64,000 bases of DNA, taken from assembly GCA_025267735.1 (NCBI GenBank), contig CM046305.1, positions 39,887,108-39,951,107 on the forward strand, written 5' to 3'. Shown in pieces: positions 47,832 to 59,905 of this stretch (position 1 is the stretch's first letter; every line of letters starts with the position of its first letter). Source of the stretch: Mactra quadrangularis (Eukaryota > Mollusca > Bivalvia > Venerida > Mactridae). Under the pieces are notes generated by a model. It was not told the DNA's origin. It searched no databases and saw nothing but the letters and a program-made list of their open reading frames with translations. Both the position numbers and the translations under genes were made by a program.

Positions 47832-48425
47832 ACACCGGTTCTCGAACCTCTATAAGGACTCAATGAGCCATTTCTAATTAATGCAACAATTTTTTTAGAA
47901 AATAACATTAAAAACACACCTTTTAACTTATATTTCACTTTTCTATCATATATTTGTTGATATTTTATATTTGCAACAAAGCCAAACTCTTCCAGAAAAA
48001 ACACAACCATTTTCTGAAAACTGTCATGGCGGCTAAAAATAGATGACCTAATTTCGAACCTCTGCCGTATTTGGCTATTTGTGAGGTTATAATTAGCTGT
48101 CACATGACTTTATGAGCAGAAGACAGGAATGGCTACCTGCCATGTGCTTCTTTTGCAATAACATACTTTTAAACAATATTTGATGGATTGCACTGACAGA
48201 GTGGAAAAAGGTAATAAGGGTTTACTGAAAAATATTCACCATTACAAAATATTCATTCTAATTACCTGTTTTTTGCGCATTATTCTTGTTTGACAGTTGT
48301 AGTTGCGTCGATTGTTTACTTAACATTTGTGCACACGAGTTGATGACGTCATACGCAAATACGTAGCGAAGTAAACAACATTTTTATGAAAGGTTCGAGA
48401 TCAGGTGAGGTTCGAGAACAGGTGT
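47832..48425. mobile_element. 594-bp element with 19-bp inverted ends
   Basis: Left end ACACCGGTTCTCGAACCTC and right end GAGGTTCGAGAACAGGTGT pair with one mismatch. The inner sequence has two more copies of the TTCGAACCTC/AGGTTCGAGA motif (about 48,053 and 48,391). The open frame on the minus strand here shows no domain and is not counted as a gene. Confidence 0.65.
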
Positions 48426-49689
48426 TTATACGATAAATCTAACTAGTATGGATAAAATAGAATTGTTACTGAAATTTACAACATTTATTTCAGAACAAGA
48501 TCAATGAAGTAAATTAACTTTCATACTCATTAACACTGTATTCATCACTAGCTTATTATTATCATAAAAGTCTTGGAAGAGACTATATTTTGGCTTATAT
48601 CCTTATAACTTTTATAGAAATGTTAAAAGGCCGGTATTGAATTGGAAATCACAGGTCCCAAATCCTGAATTAAAATTGAATCGGCATCCTTGCAAGTGAT
48701 TAATGATGTATCAAATTGAATCATAGCAGTCCTGGTTCCATAATCTTTATCCACAAAGGTACATGTATAGCCCAGAAAACAGAGTTACTGACCAAGCTTA
48801 TAAGGAAGACAGAGGAAGAAAAGTTGGTTTCATATCATTATAGAAGACAATTACAATCATGGTACAATAAAGAGTATAGAAATAGCTCTAAAACACCAAA
48901 TAAAAGAGCAGCAAGGAAGCAAATAGTGGGCTGGGTACACCAGTGGAATGTAGGTTCAAAATAAACTACTTCTGCACACAGATTAGTGGAAAAAACAAGA
49001 AACAGGGAGGAGAACAAAAGGGAATGACAATGCACCCTGCTTCAAAAAATGCCTGTGAAATATTTCTATAAACTTTATCAATAACATTAATTATCAATTA
49101 AGGAACCAATCTGAAAACTAACTATGATCACAAAAAGCTCATTTCTTAGATAATTTACATTAAACATTAAGTGTATAAAGCTATAACTAAGATATTTTGT
49201 CCCATGAATTTCAAAATGTGTGACTAAAGATGACTTTATTAGCATATGTTAATGTCATTTATATTAATCAGATAATACATGAAATCTGATTATATCATAA
49301 GACACAGAACTTGATGAATAATCAAAAAGCTAACACTGTATAAATAAATTAAGTTTTTTTTCTTGGATAAATTAAGTTTTTTTTTTTAATTAGGCCATCT
49401 GGAATGGTTCTTATAGTTATACATATAACTAATTTGATAAATCATACATTACCAGAAATAGATTTATACACTTTATGACAAGTTTAAATATTTCAACATG
49501 ATCAATATTAAACACAGATATCATAAAAAAATACCACTAAACCCAAGTGGACATATCATCTGACCCAATGATACAAATCACAATATAATGGTGGCCAGAC
49601 ATATAAAAAAGTTTTAAAAAGTTTAAGTTAAAATGTGGTTTAAAGTCTGAATTTATACATATATTATGATTGGTTGACTTTTCAGTTTT

Positions 49690-49890
49690 GTGCAAAAGCC
49701 CCTGGCCTGATCATTGTAATCACCTTTAGGCAGTTTATCTCACACAAACCCCATTTACACTAGGATGAAGTGGAGCAACTATAGGTTAATTTTTAGCTCA
49801 GAAAAATTAGCAGAGCCACTAGTGGAGTTGAAACTCAGGACTTCTCAATCCTTGATCTCGCATCCTACCACTGGACCACTGCTCCTAAAT
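49690..49890 (-). repeat. tRNA-derived SINE, family C, copy 1
   Basis: On the minus strand: GCAGTGGTCCAGTGGTAGGA as a tRNA-like head, B-box-like GTTTCAACTCC, then a body with TATAGTTGCTCCACTTCATC ending at AATGATCAGG. The same body occurs at 51,068-51,272 and 57,545-57,700. Confidence 0.7.
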
Positions 49891-50168
49891 GGAATATAAC
49901 AGTCATTATTTTATTTCTGCTTCAGTTGGCACGTACCATTAATCCTAGATGGTTAAACACAAAAATAAAGTTAATAAAACAAGAATAAAATAATTGCACA
50001 TTGATGGGTCAATGCGATAACTGGTTGAACTTCATATAATGTAGAAGACAATAGACAAGTGATCTGTGGGATAATTTACAATTTCAGCCTTACAGATCAT
50101 TTTATTAGTGTTTACAGCAATTTTGTCACATGATACGTCCACCCTGATAACACAGTATAAATAAAAGT

Positions 50169-53100
50169 TCACACATTTTGTATAGTCCCAACACTGGGTG
50201 GGTTTAAACTTTGTAATTGTGAATGATTCTGTAATTCTTCTGCTATTTGTTGTAAATCTTCAAGATCTCTGTACGATCGTTCATATTTATGACTAATTAA
50301 TCTTCGATAAAAAAATGCCGCAAAAACAAGAAATATAACCAGCACTGGAGCCACAATGACAGTTGATGCTATCGCAGCGTATTTATTGATAGTCACAAAC
50401 TGTAGCCAGCATATAATAGTGATCTCAGCTAAAAATAAAATAATTCCAAGTCCAGTAGAGAAAGCCCAGGCTAGTTGTATAAATACTTGCATCTTTTCAT
50501 GTGGTGACTCTTTTACTGCATTGACATTGTGTACATTTGATACCTGAAAACATAGGAAACAAACATTTTAATTTTTGATGTGAAAGTATTAGTATACAGG
50601 CCAGCATAACACTTGACAAAAATAATTCAAAATGGTGGATTTTTTAAATGTCTTTACCAGGTTTTGCAGGTTTTTACCTAATTTCTTGATTTTTGTTCCA
50701 TACGAAAAGAACCGTATCATATGGAAGCATGTCTTGGACAGATTTGACACCTTTATCTTGTTGGCTGGACATGTAATGATGTATACCGGTATATGAAATC
50801 ATAATTTATTGTTAATACAGATATTAAATGTAATGATAAATTATCTAGTTGACGTTTAGATTTGATTCCAAACTCTAGGTATTGGGTTTTTTCCCGCAGA
50901 AAAACTTTGTACAGGATGTACATTTGGGAAACAAAGTTGGAGTAAAAATGTTTCTACATAGAACAATTGGATTAAATCAGTGTTGCACTCCTTTCAAATT
51001 GTGTTCATTTCTGTACTTGAAATGTGCCATTGACAGTTTTGGCTGCATGTTTACTTTTGTGTATGCAAACCCCTGATCATTGAAATTACATTCAGGCAGA
51101 TGATCCCTCACAGTACCCATTTACAGCTGGGACTGCTGGGTGGAGTGGAACAACTGTAGGTTAATTTCTAGGTCAAGGAGATTAGCAGTGCCTCTCGTGG
51201 GGATTGAACTTGGGATCTGTCGATCCGTAAGCATGTATCTTACCACTGAACTACTACTATCAACCCGAGTCTCAGAATACAAACCATACATGCTTTGCTT
51301 TATTACACTTAAAACCAAGCAAGATTATATTAAGAAAGTTATAATCAATATTCAAATAATATATATTAAACCCAGATCCCTCGTACTTATTAATATCATA
51401 ATAAACAACACAAGATTGATACCAAGCTGTGATCAAAGGGAGATTACTGTTATAAAGACAATTTTGTGCATGGTGTGTGCATATAAGCCCCCAACACTTG
51501 TCTACATGAAATAAACATGGATCAAATATAGTTCTGTTACATTTACCTGTCACAAGTTGAATAATTACACGATCACTGAATGTGTTTTTATTTAACCTCT
51601 TTTTAACCATTGAGCCACCAATCCATGTTAATTATTGATAATCTCACAACATATGCAACGATTTTGTATATCTGGGAAATAACAAGTTCGAAAGGGGTTA
51701 AAAATAACAAATTCAGTGACCGTGTAATCATTTATGTTGTGACAGGTTAATGTAATAGAACTATACCCTGCTCAACAATTAAGCATACATTGTATACATT
51801 TATAATCAGGAATTTCAAACAACTACATTGCACAATGCTCATTATAACCGGAAAGAATCTAAAGCATTTAATAGAATCAAAACCAAAACTTTTCATGCCC
51901 TAACAAACATTTTACCAAATCATCATAAAAACTAGGAGCAAGATGCACAAGGAACAGCCTTGACATGTTTTTTGTGACCAATTTCTATGTATTTGGCTCG
52001 CATTGAGCTAGCTAAACCAAGATTTCTGCCTTTACAAAACAGAGGTGTTCCAACTGTATTGAGTTAGCCAAAAAAATTGTTAGTTAACAACTCAATTTGC
52101 TACATTATAGCAAACCATTGAATAGGAGATTGCTACCTACTCAATGCTAGGTAACAATATCCAGTCCCCAATGTCTCTCATTGAAGGTAATTGAGTACAA
52201 GTGTTGAATCAAACCTCTGCTATTTACAAATGTTTATGGATGAGTATGGAAGGGAGTTAACTCTGTGTATTCAGAACATATAAAGTACAAATTTATCAGT
52301 CTGTTCCCATGTATGGTTCAGCATGATACAAATAGACATACTTGCAAGATGAAATATGAAGCAGCAATACAAATGTAATTGGAGATAGTGATTACACTAT
52401 ATATATATCACAACTGTCTGTACATGGGGAACAAGATGGCCCTAAATTGCTAATGTGAGTTCACAAGTTAAGTTCAAGTTAAAGATCATTGAACTCAATA
52501 TTTCAAGCTATTGATCATGTTTGATGACAATTGGAACATAACATATTAGGTTCCAGAATTTTTTTCTGGGGGGGGGGGGGGGGCAAACCTCTACCATTAA
52601 ATCTATGTTAAGCACAGAGAAAAATTGCTTAAAGCTTAAAAATGAATTACAAGCAAGAAATACACTAATAGACAAGTACATTTTCCAAATTCTAGGGGGT
52701 CCGGACCTCCCCTCCCCCCTAGAGACCTAGATTTTGACCCCAGACGACACATAATCCAATTTGTCCATAATTTTCATAATAAAAAGCTTATGACTATGAT
52801 TGTTGATGAAATTAGAGAGTGGCCCTTAGAGTTTATATGTGTTTTCTATAATTCAACAATGTTTTGACCCCAATATAACCCTTTACAAACAATAAATAAA
52901 ATAAATAAACTAAAATTATTTAAATAAGTATTATAATAGTAAATATTATAAATCAAGCATTTTACACAGTCTATATAAAGATAGTAATACAAAGTTATAT
53001 CACTTCATAACCATTATGAATCTATCTATATTAAACAGTTAAACAGACACTGTGGACCTGTTCACAAAAATCTTATGATAAGAATGATTGTAAGTCAAAA

Positions 53101-56100
53101 TCATAAAACATTCATAATATAGATAATCACTATCCTATCAATTCTAACTAGGCTAGAATTTATGAACACTGTTGTATACATTCTGAAGACAGAATCCGCA
53201 AGCCCTAAGCACTGGGGCAAGTGAAAATTACTTTCTTCATAATTATAATTGGTCAAGTTGAATTAGTACAAAGTACTTTAAAATGTAATAAATTGGACAG
53301 TTATATGCGAGTATTAAAGGTGAAAACTAGAACATCTAGCCAGTAGCGTGTTCAATTACACAAAACGTTACAGAACGTTACATAACGATACATTCGGAAC
53401 TCCTCGGCCATTCGTTGCGAATAACCTAATCTAATACACAAATATGAGATCGTTAAGGCAATGAGTGATGTTTCAAAATTTACGGACTAAAAACGAAACA
53501 TCACTCAATGCCTAAACAATCATATATTTGTTTACTTTAACACCGGTAGTTACAAAATAGCGTCTAAATATGTCCGAGATTATTCGCAGCGAATGACCGA
53601 GGAGTTCCGAATGTATCGTTACGGAACGTTTTGTAACGTTCGTGGTAACTGAACGCAGGGCAGGAGGGAAGGGTAACTATCTTGTTAAATGTTAAAACTA
53701 CAAGTTTTTGAAATCACTCATTTAGATTAAAATTGTTGAAAATTTGTGAAAGGTAGGGAAGGATAGGGTTGTTGTCTCTATATACTGTAGAATGAATACA
53801 ATAGTAAGTCTCATATGGTAACTTTTAGAACTTGGTGACTAACTACGTAAAATTGATTAAACTTACTTTGGGAAAAGAAGGCACCAAATATTCGGTTTCA
53901 TTTACTAATTAAAATGTTAAATTTAGCATATGGCAAACATTTATCATGGTGGCAATACCATGTGATAATGACAAGACAAATGCTATGGTTTAAAGAAGAA
54001 AACTCTGAAAAATCAGCTTCGACTTGAAAGCTTTAGGAGCTGTAAGTCTTTAAGTTGACATCAGATTTCAATGATACCAACATGAGGCTAAGAAGAAAAA
54101 GTGTATACTTTTTGCTGCGCCTCACATCTCCAATGCCAGTTTTATTCATTTTGCTAACACCCTGGAAAGCTATTCCTTTTCAGAAATAATTTCATGACCA
54201 AGCTCTACGAAAATATGCCCCACCTGGGAATCAAACCCATGACCACTCCATCTGTAGACTTGCATGCTACCAATTGAGCTAGCCGGGCAGCTTAAAGGAA
54301 GAAGTTGTTGGCTCCAATGAGAGGTCCTATCAAGAAAAGTGTTCGGGAAAACTGGTAGGGTGAATTATCCACCTTAGATAAAATGAAAAGATAAAGAAGT
54401 ATCAACCAAATTGCATTTACTATAAAGAACAAAAGAACATAACTCAGTCCATAACTTAACCTAAATGAATTTAACATTAAATTATACATTAAGTCCTTCA
54501 AACCAGTACAAGGATACAAACTTATCATTAACACAGGTCAAGTAGCTGATGAATGTTACTTATCAAATATTGAAATATGATTGAAGTAAGAAATTTATTA
54601 TTTGAAAGAATGATATTTATCAACAAGTTATGTTACAGTGTTTGTTATCCTCGTTGGTTTATACATGTATATATAAACTAGATCTTGCTATTATAATAAC
54701 CATTCAAAACAGCAGTGCTGACTAGATAAGCTTGGATAGCAGATATAAGGCAAGGCATGCATATTTTGAAAATTATGAAAATTTCATAAAAATATTTTAA
54801 AACAATAATTTCGGCTTCCAAAAACAAATCATTTATTCTAAATGCATAAATAGTTCTAATGTAAAATTCATTTAATCTAAATGTATCAAATTCATTCTGA
54901 AACAGACCAAGTCATTAAACAAGAGCAGTCCATGGACAGGGCCCTCGACTATTCCGGGTATTCGTGTAAACCACAGCAACAACCAATCAAATCTCATGCT
55001 GGAGTTATGCATCTTGGATTTGACCTTCATTCCTAACCCTGTAGACATGTGTAAAGTTTCAAGTGAATCCCTTCAGTAGTTGCAAAGAAAAAATGTTGCA
55101 CCTAAAAACTTAACCAAGAAATTTCTAAGTATGTAAGGGCCATAATTTAGTCCAAATTTATGCTAGAGTTATGCAACTTGGTATTTGATGTCAATTAGTA
55201 ACCCCGTAGACATGTGTGAAGTTTCAAGTGAATCCCTTCAGTAGTTGCAAAGATAAAATGTTGCACCTAAAAACTTAACCAAGAAATTTTTAAGTATAAA
55301 AGGGCCATAATTCAGTCCAAATTCAAGTAACTTAGTATTTGACCTCCAATGGTAACCCGCAAACACAAATAAAGTTTTAAGTGAATCCCTCCGGTACTTG
55401 CAAAGATATAAAAGAAACAAAAATGTTGCACCTAAAAACTTAACCAGGAAGTGTTACGCCGACGCCGATGCACAACTGAATAGGATATCCCCACTATTCT
55501 TCGAATAGTCTAGCTAAAAATGAAGTTATTAGATGGAAACATCATCTTCCAAGGTCGAGTAGATTAGGAAACTTGTGTAAACACTTGTTTTAAGAGGTAA
55601 CTTGAATATTAAACGAGAGGTCTTTTGAAATCCAACCCAGTTAGACAGACCAGTGGTTATCAATACAGGTAAAAAGTTTGTAGAAAATTAAACCAATCAC
55701 TGTTTTAGGAACACAATTGAATATTATTGGTTACTGTTATTATGCTATTGTTCTGTTTAAACATTATAGACAAGTAAAAATAGCAAACATACAGATATAG
55801 AGTCCAACTGAAAACAAAAACACAAAAACTCTGATTATGACCAGTTTTAAGTAACATATAATGTGACCACGATTTTAGGTCTCATATGGCAACTTATAAG
55901 CAGGCATGGCTATACTTACTTTTTTCACTGGGTTTAACGCTGTGTCAACACAATTTAGGTCACCTTACGGCGTCCAGCACATCTAACCTAGCTTTCCTGG
56001 ACCCTTGTCTATAACCAGTACTCACATACCCTTCCACAAGGCCGGAAACTTCTTCATAATATCTAACCAATGGAGGAAAATTGACATTATTGTCAAATTT

Positions 56101-59100
56101 TCATGGAAGGGTATAACCTCCCGGGTTGGATTTGAACCCGTACCCCCTTCAAGACACGGGATTCCAAATCCCGGCGCGCTACCAACTGGGCTATGGACCC
56201 AGGCTATACTTACTACATGTGTACATGAAATCAACATTCTAAAATATTAATATAAACATCAATAAACCTTATTATTTTTTATGCTGCCTTGTTATGTATA
56301 TTTGTAACATTCCTGAGAACATGTATAGACACACCTTAGAGTTCCTATATGAAACTAGTGATTGTGGTAACACTATGAAGAAGAAATAGAGAAAACTTAC
56401 TTTGAAAGACCAGAAATAAATTTATTATAACACAATGTTTACCCGAGATAATATCACTGTATTATGACTGTTTTTACAAAGTAACTTTCATTGCTAACCA
56501 TTAGATATATAATACAAAAAAAGGGGCTTGAGCGCCCTACATTGCTCATCCGAGTCCCAACAAAATTGAGACACAAAGACCTTCACCTATCCATACAACT
56601 AAGCAAAACAGTCAATTCTGGCCCTGGGTCTATCTTGTCTCCACTGGCCTATTTTGATCAAGTTTTAATAAACACTAGGTGACGCTATACTTAACTTGCT
56701 TAGGTTTGCTAACATAAACTTGTATCAGTTCAAACTATGCTTTCTCACATCAACAATACAACATTATGTTTCTGAATCAATTGATGCCCTTTTTTGTCAT
56801 GTAGCAAAATTGTACATCTCTGACCTTGAATTTTAGGCAATTAAATTAACTGTTAAAGATCAATGCAAACTAGAGTAGCCAAGTTACCAAAATTTCATGA
56901 AAAGATAATGGAATTGCGCTCTTTGAAATTAGCATATAAAAGTAGTTGTTCAAAATGGGTCACTTTGCTATTTTAGCAGATTGCATTTAATAGTAATTAG
57001 ATTGCCAAAATGTAATGTTTAAATGTCTGAACATTTACTTTCCAAATGCTTAATTTGAGAAGAAAAGGGTCTCTTTATTAGACCATTCCGATATTCAGAC
57101 CATCAATTTAATAGTGCTGCTTTACATTTACAGAAAACAAAAATATAACTTTCAGCTGAAGAGTGTAAATATATATATACTGACATGAGGCAACTATTCA
57201 AATGTTTGAATTATATAAAAGTGAAACGACAAGTATTTTAAAATGTAAATATACAACATAAATAGCTACATGCAGTAATTAGTCTTCTGATTTTGAACTG
57301 ATGATCAACAGTGATTTCGAACACATTGCTAATCACCACCATATCCCAGTAGTCATCTTGACTTTTCTCAAGCATTAGTCTGATTTACAATTTCATTCAG
57401 TAAAAGAAAAAAAATATCAAATACTTTATACAAAACATGTATTTTTTACTATCCCAAATCAATTTTCAAAATTTGAAAGCTTTGGCACAGTTGGTTAAAC
57501 TTTCGATATACGTGTTCAGCCAACTTTAGAATTTTGTACTACAACTCTTGATCATTGAAATCACCTTCAGACAAAAGATACCTCACAGTACTCATTTACA
57601 CTTGGGTGGAATGGAACAACTGTATGTAAATTTCTCGCACAAGGAAATTAGCAGTGTCCCTAGAGGGGTTTGCGATCTCACAATTCTCCTACAAGTTATG
57701 ACAATGACTTATATCCTAAACAATAATAACAAAATGTTTAAGGTAATAAAATAAACTTACAGCTTCTATATGAGGCAGTATACAAGTACTTATCATCAAA
57801 GCTAACAAATGTACTGACACCAGTAATGTTGTACATATACTAAACAATATCAACAAATAATCTGGTATTTGATCTGTGATGCTGATCTCTACCAAGGCTA
57901 CCTGTATAACAAAAATTATTGTTTAAAAGTAAGAAATGAAAACAGATTGATAAAGGTAGACCCGGGGTCTCTTGAGGGGGCAACTAGGGGCTTGCACTCT
58001 AAGTAAAATTAAGTTCTAGAGTGGAACCGGGTAATATCGGACACTCACATACTTGTTTGTTTCTGACATGTGTATCACTTGTGATTTCTATATAATTCAC
58101 AGCATTCAAGTTACTGCATTAACTGGATCAGAGACTAGCTACAAAATATTCATTCATTTTCTCGACAAAAATGCATTGAAATGACATGTTTTACATGCAG
58201 TCAATGTTGTTTAGTATCGGATGCGTTGAGTATAGTATCAGACATATGTGATATTACCTGGTTCAACTCAACCGGATATTGAAAAGAAAACACCATGTTC
58301 AAAGATCCAATAAAAAACTTCATTGTAAAAGCACTTGTAGTATTTCCAGGATGTCAAAATAGAAGGCTTGGGTTCAAGTTCTTCTGAATCTAATTGTTAA
58401 TGTCTATAATATTAATAATTTTTGGAATTATGAGCAAGTCAAGTTTGTGTTCGAAGAATCCTGCATGTCCGATATTACCCAGTTCTTCTCTACTGTAGAG
58501 TGCAAGCATTTTTGTTCACAAATTCCTGTATTTAACAAGCCAAAATCTGAAATTCATAATGGCCTACCTTCTCTAACAGAAATAGTATGAATTAAAAAAA
58601 TATTTTACCAGATGATGCACCTCCCAGGCAACAAAGTATCAATGGAAAGCCTGGAAAGTTTCAAAGCTCCTGTTCATTCCTACAACACCTTGTAAGAAGG
58701 AAATCTTTGTACAGCATAAAAACATGATTGGGTTTTATTTACGTTTAACTACGAAGTGTGTGACAACTGCAGAACCCGAGTGACTGAGTGATTCACCTCT
58801 TCACGGCCACCTTTATGTTTTTGTTGTAGAATGCCCGACACAACACATAATGTAGTCAGGACTTTTATGCCGCATTTTATTGAGCAGATTCCTCACTGGT
58901 CACCTGCACCTTGTCAATTATGTCTGCCACATATAACTTGAGATGAGTTCCCCACATAAAAGTAGAAGATTGGCTGGAATCATTGCATGGAATCAAGTAA
59001 CTATATACAAGAATTATAACACTATTGTTATATTTATGACGAGGTTTATCAATGTGTAAAATTTAACAGTTTTTATTATGTTTTGAATCTGGCTATTATC

Positions 59101-59388
59101 TGGGGTCGAAACTTCCTGGTGCCGAAACGTATGCCACACTCGCGTACAAACACATATGCACAATAATTATAATCTGACATCTGAATCTTTAAAATGTGTA
59201 ATAAAACACAAACATACCATCGCAAAACCTGATAACAAAGCTGACGTACGACTAGAAGCCTTTAATTTAGCTCTGCTAAGGTAAAGTTTTCGCCACGATA
59301 AGGCGGTTGTCGAGTGTTGACTCGACATCTGACTGACAAAAGATCGGAACAACCACTCGCCGTAAGAATTGTCGCTTAGACCTGGCAT
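50169..59388 (-). CDS. Orai: Orai-family store-operated calcium channel subunit, three exons
   Basis: The pore-forming subunit of the CRAC channel in the plasma membrane, gated by STIM when endoplasmic reticulum calcium falls. Coding exons on the minus strand are 59,388-59,218 (57 codons), 57,901-57,761 (47) and 50,543-50,169 (124 plus stop), all in phase 0 with GT/AG ends; total 228 residues. Start: the ATG at 59,388 ([13 protein letters not shown]); eight codons upstream is an in-frame TAA. Visible family hallmarks are [20 protein letters not shown] leading into helix 1, the filter Glu in VALVE, the helix 2 stretch [19 protein letters not shown], the [17 protein letters not shown] loop, helix 3 [16 protein letters not shown], helix 4, [12 protein letters not shown], and a C-terminal amphipathic [11 protein letters not shown] for the STIM contact. 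Intron 2 is 7.2 kb and full of repeats. Confidence 0.96.
51068..51272 (-). repeat. tRNA-derived SINE, family C, copy 2 (Orai intron 2)
   Basis: Best-preserved copy of the family. The minus-strand head is AGTAGTTCAGTGGTAAGATA with B-box-like AGTTCAATCCC, and the body includes ACCTACAGTTGTTCCACTCC and ends near AATTTCAATGATCAGG. Confidence 0.8.
52550..52745. mobile_element. hAT-type MITE, partial copy (Orai intron 2)
   Basis: The reverse complement shares with 24,343-24,629 the phrase CTTGTTTGTA/TTGCTTGTAATTC-type body, GGGGGTCCGGACC and flanking C or G runs (17 or more G at 52,569). The outer ends are eroded. Confidence 0.65.
53346..53656. mobile_element. 311-bp foldback element (Orai intron 2)
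   Basis: The outer arms, about 80 bp each, pair imperfectly: GCGTGTTCAATTACAC on the left with GTGGTAACTGAACGC on the right, then CATTCGGAACTCCTCGG with CCGAGGAGTTCCGAATG perfectly. A second inverted repeat lies inside (AATGAGTGATGTTTC with GAAACATCACTCAATG). ACGTTAC/GTAACGT motifs recur four times in the arms. It is non-coding. Confidence 0.85.
54175..54296 (-). repeat. tRNA-derived SINE head, family B, copy 2 (Orai intron 2)
   Basis: On the minus strand GGCTAGCTCAATTGGTAGCA and GGTCATGGGTTTGATTCCC form the A-box and B-box sides. The following body GAGCTTGGTCATGAAATTAT matches the copy at 890-1,135. It is truncated after about 120 bp. Confidence 0.75.
54940..55515. repeat. Dispersed element with exact 165-bp internal periodicity (Orai intron 2)
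   Basis: Three units each hold AAGTTTCAAGTGAATCCCTT-like sequence and ATGTTGCACCTAAAAACTTA, the latter at about 55,093, 55,258 and 55,423. The outer ends carry GGGCCCTCGACTATTCCGGG and CCCCACTATTCTTCGAATAG, both built around CTATTC. It is non-coding and probably a complete element. Confidence 0.8.
55921..56201 (-). repeat. tRNA-derived SINE, family A, copy 5, with target-site repeats (Orai intron 2)
   Basis: A full-length minus-strand copy between perfect 13-bp repeats GGCTATACTTACT (55,908-55,920 and 56,202-56,214). The head has AGCCCAGTTGGTAGCGCG and GGGTTCAAATCCAACC; the 3' domain is TGTTGACACAGCGTTAAACC. Confidence 0.95.
57545..57700 (-). repeat. tRNA-derived SINE, family C, copy 3 (body only)
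   Basis: The body matches 51,068-51,272 (GATCATTGAAATCACCTTCA, TGGAATGGAACAACTGTA), but the tRNA-like head is lost after GTGTCCCTAGAGGGG. Confidence 0.7.
57902..59217 (-). other. Orai intron 1
   Basis: 1,316 bp between the exon 1 donor (ATG followed by GTATGT) and the exon 2 acceptor (TTATACAG). No repeat with clear ends was recognised in it. Confidence 0.7.
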
Positions 59389-59872
59389 CTGCTCCACACT
59401 TAAAACATATTACAACATCAAGCGTCTAGCAAACATGACAAATTTTATTATTTTTCGTGTCGGCGTGTAAATATTTTCGCTTGATTTGTTTTGGTCCACA
59501 AGAGTAATTATAGTTTACGAATCGGTAAAACAATTGGGGGAAAATCCAGTTTTTCTAAATGGATAGCATTTTACATCAGATCTCATGAATAAATGAAAAT
59601 ATAAAACAAAAATTCTTATTTAAAACAAAAATGATTCCAGTACTTTGATAAATAAATAATACATTTTAAATGCCACAACAACTTCAGCTTTATTTTCGTT
59701 TAAAAATAAATTTGGCTTCTTTACACAGCCTTGACCTATTTCGGTAGTCACGTGACTTACACAAGCAAGAGGTCTTACTACATGTACACTCGTTTATTGA
59801 GTCGACTTCTATCAAAATAATTCCAAATTTGTGTCCAATTCTACATGCATCCCGGTCTGAATCATTAAAGAA
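59389..59872. promoter_or_regulatory. Probable bidirectional promoter between Orai and a divergent gene
   Basis: 484 bp separate the Orai start codon (minus) from a plus-strand ATG. GTCACGTGAC, a 10-bp palindromic E-box, lies at 59,747-59,756. No TATA box at a convincing distance from either start was seen. The interval also contains both 5' UTRs. Confidence 0.5.
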
Positions 59873-59905
59873 ATGAGTGACACAACCGACGGTGGCAGAA
59901 AATTG
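59873..59905 (+). CDS. Probable first coding exon of an unidentified divergent gene
   Basis: ATG with A at -3 opens MSDTTDGGRKL and runs directly into GTATGT, a good donor in phase 0. Its head-to-head position opposite Orai supports a genuine start. No second exon was recognised in the remaining 4 kb, so the product is unknown; eleven residues are too few to name a family. Confidence 0.45.

Noticed and set aside
48716..48964. 82-codon basic open frame
   Set aside because: No recognisable domain, no splice or promoter context, AT-rich lysine-heavy composition expected by chance.
59395..59397. Orai start at 59,397
   Set aside because: That codon is GTG. The first ATG in frame is at 59,388, with an in-frame stop upstream.
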